Shown here piece by piece: positions 43,687 through 53,518 of a stretch of 64,000 bases of DNA. The stretch's first letter is position 1. The number at the start of each line of letters is the position of its first letter. This stretch comes from Ktedonobacter sp. SOSP1-85. GTDB taxonomy: Bacteria > Chloroflexota > Ktedonobacteria > Ktedonobacterales > Ktedonobacteraceae. The notes below the pieces were generated by a model, which did not search any database, was not told the DNA's origin, and was given only the letters and a program-made list of their open reading frames with translations. Location of the stretch: NCBI RefSeq assembly GCF_016587415.1, contig NZ_BNJI01000001.1, forward strand, positions 6,053,501 to 6,117,500, given 5' to 3'. The position numbers were made by a program, and so were the translations under genes.

Positions 43687-44151
43687 ATGCAGTTTTCTGG
43701 CTCGCAAACGATCGCTGCCCCTATTGAGAAGGTGTGGGCGTTTCTCTTAGATGTGAATAATGTGGCGAGCTGTGCGCCGGGCTTTCAGAGCCTGGAGCAG
43801 TTGGGCGACGAGCATTGGAAGGCCCTGATCGCGGTCGGCGTGGGACCAGTCAAGGCCAAGTTTAACCTGGATGTCACGCGCCCTGAGAAGCGCGAACCCG
43901 AGTTTATGGCTGTCAAGGCACGAGGCAAAGCACCTGGCAGCGCGGTCGACCTCGCGGGCGATATGCAGCTCAGCGCCATCGATGCCAACCAGACGAAGAT
44001 GGACTGGAATGCTCAGGTGACAATTAGCGGCTCCATCGCCAGTGTCGGCGCGCGCCTGATCAATGGCACCGCCGAGAAGATGACCAACCAGTTCTTTAGC
44101 TGTCTCCAATCCAAGCTCCAGGAGCCACAGACCGCTTCAGCTGGCGAGTAA
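43687..44151 (+). CDS. CoxG-like SRPBCC protein
   Basis: The 154-residue protein has the carbon monoxide dehydrogenase subunit G pattern: GSQTIAAPIEKVWAFLLD at the start, CAPGFQSLE, then VGVGPVKAKF and a final amphipathic helix (GTAEKMTNQFFSCLQ). CoxG proteins are small lipid- or ligand-binding SRPBCC folds linked to molybdenum CO dehydrogenases, but many copies stand alone, as here with no cox genes nearby. A second, distant family member lies at 45102-45536. It is followed by a methyltransferase on the same strand. Confidence 0.8.
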   Translation: MQFSGSQTIAAPIEKVWAFLLDVNNVASCAPGFQSLEQLGDEHWKALIAVGVGPVKAKFNLDVTRPEKREPEFMAVKARGKAPGSAVDLAGDMQLSAIDANQTKMDWNAQVTISGSIASVGARLINGTAEKMTNQFFSCLQSKLQEPQTASAGE

Positions 44152-44195
44152 CCGCGTTGTAGGCCTTGTGCTCAGCGCTCAGGGAGGTAGAAACA

Positions 44196-45029
44196 ATGCA
44201 AACGGCGCTTGCGCGTTGGCAAGAGATCCTGACGGCGAGGGCGCGTCAGATGGACGAGGCATATGCTCGTCTGGGGCGTTCCAGTGCCGACTTCTGGGAT
44301 CGGCGTGCGCGCAACTATCACCGCTCAAGCCAACGAGTTCAATCCGATAACTCGTTGCTGCTGCGAATGGGTGAGGTGCTTACGCCCGAGAGTGAGGTGC
44401 TGGATGTAGGGGCGGGCACCGGACGCTATGCGCTGGCCCTGGCACCTCTGGTGAAACACGTCTACGCGGTCGAGCCAAACGCAAGTATGTTGCGCTATTT
44501 ACAAGCGGATGCGCAGGCCAGCGGGATCACGAATATTTCATCGATAGCCAGCACATGGCAGGAGGCAGACCCCGCCCTGCGTGCAGATGTCTCGCTGTGC
44601 AGCCACGTGCTCTACCCTATTCTTGATCTGGACCGTTTCCTCGCCAGGCTACATGCAGCGACGCAGCATACCTGCTTCCTCTTTATGCGCGCCACCTCTT
44701 TTGATGAGATCAGCGATCCCCTGTGGCGGCATTTCCATGGAGAGCCTCGCTGCCTGCCCCCTGGCTATATCCACGCGCTGGATGTCCTCTACGAAATGGG
44801 CATTTATGCCAATGTCGAGGTCGTCTCTACCACGCAAAGTATGAGCTTTGCCTCGCTAGAGGAGGCCGTCGCGGAGATGCGTGAGCAGTTGATTTTGCCT
44901 GAGGATCCCAAGATTATGGAGGAACTGCGTGGCATGCTGGCCTCCTGGCTGGTTGAGCGGGAGACCATGCTGACCTTCCCGTTGCCGCAGATGCCCAATG
45001 CCATTATCTCCTGGCGGGCGAATGGATAA
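44196..45029 (+). CDS. Class I SAM-dependent methyltransferase
   Basis: The 277-residue protein (ATG 44196, behind GGGAGGT) has the Rossmann methyltransferase core: VLDVGAGTGRYALALA (motif I), VYAVEPNASML (acidic loop), CSHVLYPI (motif IV region). The N-terminal 60 residues are helical with WDRRARNYHR. The substrate is unknown; no metal ligand or radical-SAM motif is seen. It lies 45 bp downstream of the CoxG-like gene and is followed by an 18-bp hairpin shared with the convergent second CoxG-like gene. Confidence 0.83.
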   Translation: MQTALARWQEILTARARQMDEAYARLGRSSADFWDRRARNYHRSSQRVQSDNSLLLRMGEVLTPESEVLDVGAGTGRYALALAPLVKHVYAVEPNASMLRYLQADAQASGITNISSIASTWQEADPALRADVSLCSHVLYPILDLDRFLARLHAATQHTCFLFMRATSFDEISDPLWRHFHGEPRCLPPGYIHALDVLYEMGIYANVEVVSTTQSMSFASLEEAVAEMREQLILPEDPKIMEELRGMLASWLVERETMLTFPLPQMPNAIISWRANG

Positions 45030-45042
45030 GCAGGAACAAGAA

Positions 45043-45084
45043 AAGCGGGTCCCTTGCTCTCATCCGAGAGCAAGGGACCCGCTT
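45043..45084. terminator. Bidirectional hairpin between convergent genes, 18-bp arms
   Basis: Arms 45043-45060 and 45067-45084 (AAGCGGGTCCCTTGCTCT) pair exactly around a 6-base loop. It starts 14 bases after the methyltransferase stop and ends 18 bases before the second CoxG-like stop, as expected for a shared terminator. Confidence 0.75.
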
Positions 45085-45101
45085 ATTGAGTTTGCGAGAA
45101 A

Positions 45102-45536
45102 TTACGCGATATTGTTATCCAGGTTCTTGAAGATGGTGTTCAGGGTGCTGTTGACTACGCCCTTGCCGATGGGATTGTTCGCCATCGCGACCGCGCCTTC
45201 AAGCTCCGCGTTGGCCTCATACGCCAGCACTGCGCCGCCGGGCTCGTCGGAAATATTGATCTGGCAGACGCCATTAACCGAACCGCCGGTGCCCTGGCGC
45301 TGAATCTGAAGTTCAATGAAGTTGGGTTCCTGAACGCGGGTGATGTTGATGACCACCGCGTAGGGACCTTTCAGTCCGGGGATGGGCGTCGTCACAAATG
45401 CCTTGATGCGGTTCGCGTCGAGGAACTCAATCGACTGGCAACCAGGGATGCTGGCCTGGAGGATGGAGGGATTGAGTATGCCCTTGAAGACCTGCGAGCT
45501 GGAAGACTTGAACTTGTGTGTACCACTAAGTTTCAT
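45102..45536 (-). CDS. Second CoxG/SRPBCC-like protein
   Basis: The protein from ATG 45536 (MKLSGTHKFKSS) is 144 residues long and follows the same plan as the CoxG-like protein at 43687. It has an N-terminal strand, SIPGCQSIEFLD, a strand-rich centre (VVINITRVQEPNFIEL), and EANAELEGAVAMANNPIG with a C-terminal helix. Identity between the two is low, so they are old paralogues or independent family members. The longer frame to 45596 has no support. Ligand and role are unknown. Confidence 0.7.
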   Translation of the reverse strand: MKLSGTHKFKSSSSQVFKGILNPSILQASIPGCQSIEFLDANRIKAFVTTPIPGLKGPYAVVINITRVQEPNFIELQIQRQGTGGSVNGVCQINISDEPGGAVLAYEANAELEGAVAMANNPIGKGVVNSTLNTIFKNLDNNIA

Positions 45537-46009
45537 GCGAGAAAAACCCTTCCTTAGAAAAAATATTGTTGATAGCGTCTTGATGCGCTTCTGCAATATG
45601 CATGTGTTTGCATGTACGATCTAGTAGATCAGGCCCTATTGTACCGACTTCTTATGCGACTTTCAAGAAGTTAGCCTCTTTTCCTACTCCTGAGCGCGCA
45701 GGCGCTCAGGAGTAAAGGGTGATGATGTGGCGCGTGGGCATTTGCCCACGCGCCACATCATCACCCTTTACTCAGAGAATGTCCATCGCAGGGGAGGTTT
45801 ACGGCGTCTCGAATGGATATCTTCTATCTTCTATGAGGTCTATAAATTGCATTCAATATGCAAATTTGGGATTTCGAAATGTATGGAAAGTAGATTATCC
45901 AAATGTGCTATCTGCATAATTTTTGCAAATCTTTTGTGGAATATGTGTTATACTGCATCTATACGTTCCAACCTGTATCGTATAATCCTAAAAACTTTTG
46001 GGAGCAGCG
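45537..46009. other. Divergent intergenic region with two nested hairpins
   Basis: No gene is visible. It holds the two hairpins at 45686-45773, then AT-rich sequence with a TATACT (45949-45954) that may be the -10 of the gene starting at 46010. Confidence 0.4.
45686..45773. repeat. Two adjacent inverted repeats (11-bp and 31-bp perfect arms)
   Basis: Arms 45686-45696 and 45703-45713 form a small hairpin. Arms 45710-45740 and 45743-45773 form a 31-bp perfect palindrome with a 2-base centre. They overlap by 4 bases, so the two structures are mutually exclusive at their junction. They lie between divergent genes. Confidence 0.85.
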
Positions 46010-47272
46010 ATGTCTTTGCATAGAGAACAAGTAGAAACAACGAACCAAGATTGGCATACTTATGTGGCGAAAGAGAGGTATAATCTTTCGGCCTCTATAG
46101 AGCAGACATTCTATGAGAAATCTGTGGCTGCTGGTCGAGAGCGGGAGGGGGTAGATGGGAAAGTGAAGAACTCGAGTCATACCATCTATGGCAAAACGCT
46201 GATTCCACCTCGTATTAGCTTGCAATCGCGCCTGGCACCAGCCTTTTACCGCAGTAATCTGGGCGAAGAACCCGCGGCCACGCAGACAAATGTGGCCCTC
46301 ATGGCTCTGGGTGAAAATGGCGAACTGAAGGCGAGTTCTGAGAATAACCTGCTGACCCGCTTCGCGCGGCGTGTCACCTCATCGCTGGCGGCTATCGGTT
46401 TCTACAAACGGAGCGGAACACCTCCGGAGTCAGGCGATTATAGAAATACTGCTGCTAGAGATACTACAAATGTTGTGGTTAACACGATTTCTGCGCAAGA
46501 GACGCTTGATTTTCCATCGATACCGGCATCTTTTCATGATGGCATGCCGACTATGAATGAGATGAGAGAGGCAGCGCATATTGCGGATCAGATGACTATA
46601 CCTCCGCTGGAGCAGATGTTTGACACACCCTGGAATGAAGCCTTTCGCCCGTTGCCATCTTCGATGGGTTCATTCTCGGCCTCCATGACGAGCATCAGTT
46701 CCTCCATGGGAAGCGTTGCCGTCTCGCAGACGGGCAGGGGCAGGTATCGCCTGGCTGGCCACACTACCAAAATTCATTTGCAGGCCGCCTCACCTGTGGC
46801 TATGGCGAAGGAGACCCTGGCCTCTACTCAGATCCCGCTTTCACCCACAGCTCCCCGTGTTCCCATCGCCGGGACGCGCCGCAAGGAGAGCGTGAGCGCC
46901 TATATGCCAGCCGTGCAGAAGGGAAGCGAGAAGCGTGCAAGTGAGGACGTCATGGCTACACACGCCCCTGGTCTCCTGCCCGATACGCCCATGGAGATGA
47001 TGCGTAATAGCGCTTACCTTACGGCCCTGAAACCAGTGCAGACAGCACGGAAGACGACGAATGCGGGGAGTGGTGTCTTTGAGAGCGCTCAGCGCGACGT
47101 CACCATTAATCATGAACAGGTCAGTGCCACCAGTACGGTCCTGGTCACGTTGACATCTGACCCTGGCCCGGTGGTGGTGCATTTCGTCACGCTCCAGCCC
47201 GGCGTCGGCTTCACCGTCCACCTGACGGCCCCTGCATCTAAACAAGCAACCTTTAACTACATCATCCTCTAG
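46010..47272 (+). CDS. Uncharacterised 420-residue protein with conserved C-terminal beta domain
   Basis: The ATG at 46010 follows GGGAGCAGCG. Most of the protein is low-complexity, Ser/Thr/Met/Pro-rich and apparently disordered. The last 60 or so residues (VTINHEQVSATSTVLVTL, then GPVVVHFVTLQPGVGF and APASKQATFNYIIL) look like a compact beta domain. Similar ends occur on other large proteins of unknown role in this bacterial group, as far as I remember. No signal peptide or membrane helix is seen. The stop codon is the first part of a 31-bp inverted repeat. Confidence 0.65.
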   Translation: MSLHREQVETTNQDWHTYVAKERYNLSASIEQTFYEKSVAAGREREGVDGKVKNSSHTIYGKTLIPPRISLQSRLAPAFYRSNLGEEPAATQTNVALMALGENGELKASSENNLLTRFARRVTSSLAAIGFYKRSGTPPESGDYRNTAARDTTNVVVNTISAQETLDFPSIPASFHDGMPTMNEMREAAHIADQMTIPPLEQMFDTPWNEAFRPLPSSMGSFSASMTSISSSMGSVAVSQTGRGRYRLAGHTTKIHLQAASPVAMAKETLASTQIPLSPTAPRVPIAGTRRKESVSAYMPAVQKGSEKRASEDVMATHAPGLLPDTPMEMMRNSAYLTALKPVQTARKTTNAGSGVFESAQRDVTINHEQVSATSTVLVTLTSDPGPVVVHFVTLQPGVGFTVHLTAPASKQATFNYIIL

Positions 47273-47338
47273 ACGACGCTACGAAAGTACGCGTCTACAT
47301 ATAGATCATATGTAGACGCGTACTTTCGTAGCGTCGTC
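47272..47338. repeat. Perfect inverted repeat, 31-bp arms, dispersed family
   Basis: Arms 47272-47302 and 47308-47338 are exact reverse complements with a 5-base spacer. It starts at the last base of the upstream stop codon, between convergent genes. The arm sequence (ATATGTAGACGCGT, ACTTTCGTAGCGTCG) is related to the repeats at 15276-15358 and 53519-53547. Confidence 0.88.
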
Positions 47339-47359
47339 CCACCTCGACATCCTGTATCT

Positions 47360-48033
47360 TTACAGCTCTCCTTGTACTTCCTGGCGCAGGCGCTGGAAGA
47401 AGTTTTCCATATAGTCAAAGCGTTCCTGTGCCAGTTCGCGGCCGGTCGCGGTCGTCATGCGCTGGGGCATGGCATCGAAGAGCAGTTCAAACTCGATGCT
47501 TGGCGAATAGTCAGGGCGCCGACGGAGCTGGCGGACGAGGAGGGGATCGACAGGTCGACTGACCTCGGGGGAACCTCTGAGTAGACCTTCTGGTTGTAGC
47601 GTCCCGTAATGCAGAAGAGGCGTGCAATCCCAATTGCGCCTAGACAATCAATCTTATCTGCGTCATAGAGGATACGCCCTTCGAGGGTGCGCGGAACCTG
47701 GCCCCCTGTCATGCGATGGTCGCGAATGGCCTGCTGGACCAGGGGAATGCTCTCCTGGGGGAAGTGGGTATGCGCGAGCAGGTCGGCGGCCATATGCGCG
47801 CCTATCTCGGCATGGTCGCCACCATGCAGGCGTTCGCGCTCCTGCCCGATATCGTGAAATGCGACCGCGGCCCAGATCACGGGCAGATTACCACCTTCCC
47901 TGGCTTGAATCGTCTCTGCCAGGGACATGACACGAAGTAAGTGGTCAAAATCATGTGAGGCATCCTTACACTCTTCTTGTTCCAGTACCTCCCTGGCGCG
48001 TTCCACGATCCAGGAGCGAAGTTCAGGCTTCAA
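47360..48033 (-). pseudogene. HD-domain phosphohydrolase, frameshifted in a poly-C run
   Basis: The first part (ATG 48033) has SHDFDHLLRVMSLAE, WAAVAFHDIGQERE and YDADKIDCLGAIGIAR, the H...HD...D layout of YedJ/YpgQ-type HD hydrolases. After EVP the frame changes. The rest of the domain (SRPVDPLLVRQLRRR, then LELAQERFDYMENFF-like helices to EVQGEL) is in another frame ending at 47360. The break is at a C5 run on the minus strand (plus 47567-47571), and one more C restores a single 225-residue protein. It overlaps the histidine kinase gene by 11 bp. A sequencing error is as likely as a true mutation. Confidence 0.8.
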
Positions 48034-50929
48034 TGATGTCAGATCTTTCTACTAATGGTAAGGTGAGAATAAAACAAGTGCCCTCGCCCGGAATACCACT
48101 ACTCTCGACGCCGATATGCCCACCATGCAGGCTCAGAAACTGCGCCACGACATACAGTCCCAGGCCCACGCCCCTGGTCTTGTTCCCTTCGATATTGGGG
48201 GCGCGATAAAAGCGCTCGAAGAGGCGTGCCTGGGCATCGAGGGGGATGCCAATGCCCTGATCTTGTATGCGTATCTCTACAAAGGGATCCCCACTGGCGT
48301 TAGGTGTCTGCTGCAAGGTAACAGTAATAGATCCTCCGAACGGACTGTATTTTATCGCATTTTGCAGGAGGTTCGCAAAGACCTGGGAGAGGCGGGCGCT
48401 ATCACCCAGGATGAGGTAGGGGTGCGCGCCTGTTTGAACCTGGCAGGTGATGGTATGCATGGGCGAGGTCATAGCATGCTCGGCGACCGTCCGCTCAACG
48501 ATACGCTGGACATCAAGTTCTTCTGTATTGAGCACGATCTGGCCCCGATTGAGGCGCGTTACCTCCAGGAAGGTATTGACGATGTTAGTGAGTTGATGGC
48601 CCTGTTGATCAATCGTGGCGATGCTCTCATGCAATTTGTCCTGGAGCACTGGCTCAAGTTGATGCTTGCGGAGCAGGCGCGCCATCATCTGGCTATGGGC
48701 GACGATAATGGTGAGCGGCGTGCGAAACTCATGGGCAGTAATATCGAGAAATTCGTCTTTCAGATCGTTTGACTGGCGCATAAGCTCCTCACTGGTGCGG
48801 GCGAGGGTCGCCTCCTTTTGCCAGTGCATCTGTTCCATGGCCAGGCCCGCGAACTGCGCGATACCTTCGGCGACCGCGAGATCCCAGACATTAAAGACCG
48901 GGTGGCGCAGGGGACGTGTCGCGCCCTCCTGTGGATGCTGCTCCCTGCGCAGCGTGGTCGAGCGGTCGAGCAGAATAACCCCGTGGAGGTCGTTACGATG
49001 CATAATGGGAGCCGCGATGAGCATGGTTTCGGCGAAGGGATTAGGCTGCTCCGGACATTGTTCCGCGCTGACCTGGAGCGCGTGCCCGGCCAGCAGGTGT
49101 TCCCGAAATCCCGTGTACTGTCCCTTTGTTGGCATAAGCCAGGTTTGTTGCTCTTGCTGCCAGAGCTCCTCCTCCTCTGGAGCGAAACCAATGGAGAGAT
49201 AGGGTTCAAATACATGCTGCTCCTGGTTGTAGAGCTGGACCATACCGCGATCACAATGCAGCGAAGCCAGGGTTTTCCCCAGCAGGCTCTGTAGCATATC
49301 GTGAAGGTTCGTCAGGCCCGAAGCCGCCTCGGCAGCATGGAGCATGGTATCCAGTGCGCGCCGGACGCGCCGTTCGCTGCGTATCTGTTCGCTGATATCC
49401 CGAAATGCGCTGACGATACCAATCTGTTGCTGTTGATCGTCTAGGAGCGGCTCGACATTGATCTCCATGGTACGCTCGGAGCCATCGGCGCTTGTAGTCA
49501 CATAGCGCTCGCCACGGATATATTCGCCACGTAGTGCGCGTACAATCGGGAAGCGCTCAGGTGGAATAGTTTTGCCGCGTAAGGTTGAAATATGTCGATG
49601 TTGAAGGAGCTTGGAGAGGTCAATTTGCGCGTCAAAAGAGGTTTCCAGGTAGCGCCTGGCCATATGGTTGCTGAGAATGGCCTCCCCTTGCATATCCAGG
49701 ACCAGGATGCCCTCGCTCATGGCGTTGAAGATGGCATCAAGTGTATTGGCGCGTTCATTCGCCAGGGCGGCGGCCTGGCGGGCCTCCTGCAAAATATGAT
49801 CTTTCTCGATGGCCAGGGCACACTGAGCGGCGATATCCAGGGCAAAGGCGCGATATCCCTGCGAGGGGGCACGTGCATGCAGGGGAAAGCCAATCAAGGC
49901 CAGTCCCAGGCACGAGGTCTCGCCACGCGCCGTCCGCCGACTATGCTGGCGGGGAAGATTCCCCATCAAGGGAGCCACGAGGACCTGCTCAAAACCAAGT
50001 TGCTGAAACCAGGCACGCTCATGTGGAGTGGCCTGATCGGAGGGAATGAAGTAGGTCTTCCCCGTTGTGGCCGCTTGCTGACAGTGAGATAACGCTGGCA
50101 GGTGGGGGCCTTCGCTGGGTGTTGAGGAGGTTGACTCGCCCTGGATCATCACGGTCAGGGTCGTGTCCTGGGAGAGAAGCGCAATGGCTGCCTTGCCCGT
50201 ACCAAAGCCCTGTTGGAGGTGCTGTGTGGCAATATGCAAGACCGTCGCCAGCTCCTCACCGGAGTTGACGGCCATAGCGACCTGGTAAATAGAGCGGGCG
50301 CGCTGGATCAGGCGTTCGGCGCGCTTGCGCTCGCTCTGTGCTTGTTGATAGAGGCGGGCATTATGAATGGTGAGCGCGGCCTGCTGCCCGATGGCGCGTG
50401 CCAACTGCTGTTGTTCCGCGCTAAAAAGTGTTTCCTGCTGGGGATTATCGAGCGACATGATGCCCACGGGTTTGCCTTCACGCAAGAGCGCGATCAATAG
50501 AATCGAGCGCACCAGAAATTTATCAGCGAGCAGGCGCATGTGGGAACTGGGGGTACTGGCGAGATCGCTAAGTGCCAGGCAGGGTTGTTGTTGTACGAGG
50601 TGTTGTACAATAGGATCATGAAAGGGAAAGCGACTTCGGTGCCAGACGTGGTCGGCGGCCTGGAGCGCCTTCGGCGGAAAGCTTGAGGCGTTCAGGTGAT
50701 AGGCTGAGGGGAGAAAGGAAGTCTGGGCTTCGTCGAGGAGCCAGACCGCGCAGCGCTGCACTTCGCACACTTCTGTGGTACGGCGCACGAGTACCTGTAA
50801 AATATGGGTCGGGTCCAGCGAAGAGGCCAGCAGTTCTGAGAGTTCGCGCAACAACTCGCTCTCGCGCAATGCGTTTCTCAGTCGAATGTGCTCTTCATTA
50901 CTTGTCGATATAGATTGCTCTCCAGGCAT
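48023..50929 (-). CDS. GAF-GAF-PAS-GAF hybrid sensor histidine kinase
   Basis: The 968-residue soluble protein has in order: GAF (about 35-200), GAF (about 215-395), PAS (about 400-520, AMSEGILVLDMQGEAI) and a third GAF (about 530-715). The HisKA region follows with phospho-acceptor His in HEFRTPL near residue 745, then the ATPase with NLLQNAIKYSP, DQGIGIP and GVGLGLYV. There is no membrane segment, so it senses cytoplasmic signals. No response regulator gene is adjacent. The HD hydrolase gene downstream overlaps its end by 11 bp and may be co-expressed. Confidence 0.93.
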   Translation of the reverse strand: MPGEQSISTSNEEHIRLRNALRESELLRELSELLASSLDPTHILQVLVRRTTEVCEVQRCAVWLLDEAQTSFLPSAYHLNASSFPPKALQAADHVWHRSRFPFHDPIVQHLVQQQPCLALSDLASTPSSHMRLLADKFLVRSILLIALLREGKPVGIMSLDNPQQETLFSAEQQQLARAIGQQAALTIHNARLYQQAQSERKRAERLIQRARSIYQVAMAVNSGEELATVLHIATQHLQQGFGTGKAAIALLSQDTTLTVMIQGESTSSTPSEGPHLPALSHCQQAATTGKTYFIPSDQATPHERAWFQQLGFEQVLVAPLMGNLPRQHSRRTARGETSCLGLALIGFPLHARAPSQGYRAFALDIAAQCALAIEKDHILQEARQAAALANERANTLDAIFNAMSEGILVLDMQGEAILSNHMARRYLETSFDAQIDLSKLLQHRHISTLRGKTIPPERFPIVRALRGEYIRGERYVTTSADGSERTMEINVEPLLDDQQQQIGIVSAFRDISEQIRSERRVRRALDTMLHAAEAASGLTNLHDMLQSLLGKTLASLHCDRGMVQLYNQEQHVFEPYLSIGFAPEEEELWQQEQQTWLMPTKGQYTGFREHLLAGHALQVSAEQCPEQPNPFAETMLIAAPIMHRNDLHGVILLDRSTTLRREQHPQEGATRPLRHPVFNVWDLAVAEGIAQFAGLAMEQMHWQKEATLARTSEELMRQSNDLKDEFLDITAHEFRTPLTIIVAHSQMMARLLRKHQLEPVLQDKLHESIATIDQQGHQLTNIVNTFLEVTRLNRGQIVLNTEELDVQRIVERTVAEHAMTSPMHTITCQVQTGAHPYLILGDSARLSQVFANLLQNAIKYSPFGGSITVTLQQTPNASGDPFVEIRIQDQGIGIPLDAQARLFERFYRAPNIEGNKTRGVGLGLYVVAQFLSLHGGHIGVESSGIPGEGTCFILTLPLVERSDIIEA

Positions 50930-51167
50930 ACTTACGACCTCTTCCGAAGCTACATGGACCTCAAAAAGGCACGTGCATTTTTGCTACACTCTGTCACTAG
51001 AACCAGGAGTTCATGGACGGCATTGGGTAAACGGGGCATCTCATCTAATTGAGTGAAAGTGTAACAGATTCTTACAGGTTACGTCAAGGAAAACGAAGGA
51101 ATACAGTATTGGACGCGCTGTGTGTTTCAATATGTTGTGTCCATACATGGGAGATAAATTGAAGAGC

Positions 51168-52112
51168 ATGAATATAAGCCTGGGTCTTGAGTATCGCCAT
51201 GGTGAGTGGCGTCTTTGCGTGTTGGAGCAGGGAAAGCCCATCGAGTATAGGTCCTTCGCCACAGGCGAACTGCTCGCCGAGCATATATCGCGTCTCTGTG
51301 CCTGCTATCCCGAGCCGGCTCTGGCCCTGGCATCTCAGCTCGAAACGGGCCTGCGTCCTTTAGCTACGTTTGATCCAGGGACCCAGGTCTCGCTCTCGCT
51401 CTGTACCGCGGCTAGCGCTGAGGAGCACGATGAGCTACAGCGCTTTCTCGTCTCGTTAAGCGTCTACAATAACCATAGCTACTGCCTGCCGAGTGTGCGT
51501 TATTTGCCGAGCGTGCCGGCTTTCCGCAAGCGTTATCGCTCCCAGATGGGGGGATCTGATCGCCTCAGTTTGGCGGCGACCTTGCTCTACCGTATGCGCC
51601 AGCGCGAGGCGGTATGGCCAGAGATGCGCTTCCTCTTGCTTGACATGAGCAGTATAGCGCGTCATATTACGGTGATCTATGATGGGTGCATCATCGATGA
51701 TTGTGGCGAGAAGCCACTCACCTATTTCTCGCCCGAGCAGGCTGAGAGCGAGGAATTAGCCATGGCGCTGGAAGAGGATCTACGCCAGGACCTCGCGGCG
51801 CTTATAGCTATCCACCACATCGAAGATATCGTGTTGCTGGATCGAGGCTATATACCTGCGGGATCAACAGCCACGGTGCCGCTGGTAAACGAAAAGATGC
51901 TCGCTCGCCTCGGGGACCTCTACCAGGTCTATGGTTTTCCCCGTGAGGCAAGCGAGCCTGAAGGTTTCGAGTGTGCGCTAGGAGCCGCGCTTCTCGCCGA
52001 TGGTCTGGATGGACAGGGACTCGCGGCCGAGGTTACTGAGCATCTAATGTCTCTGGCGCAGGCGGAACCATTCGAGCAAGACCGCGACAAGGGAGCCAGC
52101 GGCCACCTGTAG
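51168..52112 (+). CDS. Uncharacterised protein, possible actin/sugar-kinase fold
   Basis: The frame is open from 51120. ATG 51168 (MNISLGLEYRHGEW) gives about 314 residues; a TTG at 51159 is better spaced from GGGAG and is an alternative. The pattern of a first strand-turn-strand (ISLGLEYRHGEWRLCVLEQG) and a later one (FLLLDMSSIARHITVIYDGCIIDD) suggests the two lobes of an actin-like ATPase, with ECALGAALLADGL like the C-terminal kinase helix. It recalls DUF1464-type proteins. The 3' end overlaps the convergent BrkB gene by 69 bp. Confidence 0.55.
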   Translation: MNISLGLEYRHGEWRLCVLEQGKPIEYRSFATGELLAEHISRLCACYPEPALALASQLETGLRPLATFDPGTQVSLSLCTAASAEEHDELQRFLVSLSVYNNHSYCLPSVRYLPSVPAFRKRYRSQMGGSDRLSLAATLLYRMRQREAVWPEMRFLLLDMSSIARHITVIYDGCIIDDCGEKPLTYFSPEQAESEELAMALEEDLRQDLAALIAIHHIEDIVLLDRGYIPAGSTATVPLVNEKMLARLGDLYQVYGFPREASEPEGFECALGAALLADGLDGQGLAAEVTEHLMSLAQAEPFEQDRDKGASGHL

Positions 52113-53288
52113 GACCATGCCTTTCTTGCTTGGTTTAGCGGCAGGGACGTTTCCGGCTGAACCGTGTTGCAGGTAACCTGGCGTCTGGCGAAATTTCTCC
52201 TGGTTGCGGTGCCGGTTCTGCTCCTCCTGTTTCCGCGCTTCTGCAACATGCTGGCGGTCGGCAAGCTCGGTGGCTTTGATATTTACAATTGCCTCAGCTT
52301 CTTTCTCTGGAATATCCTTATTGAGCTTGCCCGCCATGGTGCTGACAAACGTTATCAGGTTGTTGGGGAGAGGGCGTACGCCTTCGCTAAAGAAGGCATT
52401 GATCTCGCCACCAATCATCAGGATCGTGGCGAAGTAGTAGAAAAAGATCAAGAAAATGATCGCGAAGCCTACCTGGCCGGTATAGTTGCCCAGGCCAAAA
52501 CGCGCATAGATTGGGAAGAGCGCCAGGAAAAGAGCCAGGGCAATCGACGAGCCAAGCGCGCCCTTCCAGCTATTCTTCCAGCTGATTTGCTGATTGGGGA
52601 CAATAACGTAAATGGCTTCGAAGAGCATAAAACCTACCAGGACGCTACCGCCAAAACCTGCCAGGTACGAGAGCACAGGGTTTGCGGCGATGGTTGATAC
52701 AAAGGGAATGCTCTTCAATGCCGGGTTATTTTGCAGTAATCCGAGTATAAGGGTGGGGAGCGACGAGGCAAAGACCATGATGGGAACGAGAAAGACAAAG
52801 ATCAGTACCATGCCTATGGCGACCAGGCGCTGGCGTATCATAGGGCGTGGCCGTACGCGGTAGACGATATCCAGGCAGTTCTCTATGGTCACAAACAGGT
52901 TGGAGCCGTTGAAAAGTGCCAGCACCACGGCGATAATTGTCAACCAACCGGCGTTTTTCTGCAGTTGCGTAATCGCCAGGCTGAGCGCAGCCTTGTTGGA
53001 CCCTGCGATTGGGAAGAAGCTCGTTGCCTGGTTAATAAGTTGCTGTGTATCGGTGACACCACCCAGGGCAAACCCCAGGATGGCGATCAAGGCAATGGCG
53101 ATAGGCACTATCGACATCAGAATGTTATAGGCCAGCAGGCCCGCCAGGCCCGACGACCAGTCGTTATTAAATTTGTTCAGGAATTCGCGGAAGGTCTTGC
53201 CGCCCGCTTCCGCCCCGTGGAGGAGGTGCTGTGTCGCGCTCTTTTTCTTGTGCGCCTCACTCTCCATATTGCTTATGCCGCTTGCCAT
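52044..53288 (-). CDS. YihY/virulence factor BrkB family membrane protein
   Basis: The 414-residue protein has six to seven membrane helices and the family motifs: GLAGLLAYNILMSIVPIAIAL at helix 1, LALFNGSNLFVTIENCLDIVYRV, RQRLVAIGMVLIFV, then YVIVPNQQISWKNSWKGAL and GNYTGQVGFAIIFLIFFYYF, ending IGGEINAFF. The role of YihY/BrkB proteins is unsettled. A hydrophilic, Lys/Gln/Glu-rich C-terminal tail of about 80 residues ends with one more short hydrophobic stretch. The tail overlaps the opposite-strand gene. The start at 53288 is one of two near ATGs. Confidence 0.9.
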   Translation of the reverse strand: MASGISNMESEAHKKKSATQHLLHGAEAGGKTFREFLNKFNNDWSSGLAGLLAYNILMSIVPIAIALIAILGFALGGVTDTQQLINQATSFFPIAGSNKAALSLAITQLQKNAGWLTIIAVVLALFNGSNLFVTIENCLDIVYRVRPRPMIRQRLVAIGMVLIFVFLVPIMVFASSLPTLILGLLQNNPALKSIPFVSTIAANPVLSYLAGFGGSVLVGFMLFEAIYVIVPNQQISWKNSWKGALGSSIALALFLALFPIYARFGLGNYTGQVGFAIIFLIFFYYFATILMIGGEINAFFSEGVRPLPNNLITFVSTMAGKLNKDIPEKEAEAIVNIKATELADRQHVAEARKQEEQNRHRNQEKFRQTPGYLQHGSAGNVPAAKPSKKGMVLQVAAGSLVAVLLEWFRLRQRH

Positions 53289-53518
53289 AATTGCATCTCC
53301 CGTTGGATACTATACAGTGCTCGATCTGCTATCCGCATTTTCTGAAAGATAAAGGAAAAGCAAGAAAAAGGACCTTATCTTCTGTATATCATTCACGGTT
53401 GAGCATAGTGTAGCGTTTCATTTCTAGCGCTATTTCGGGTATAGTATTGGAGAGAAGGCAGGCAGAAAACCTATAGCGGTATGTAGTAGCATGAAGCTGT
53501 GTATTATATACGGGCATA

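Noticed and set aside
48116..48772. 218-codon plus-strand frame inside the histidine kinase gene
   Set aside because: Antisense to the kinase ATPase domain, whose motifs are complete.
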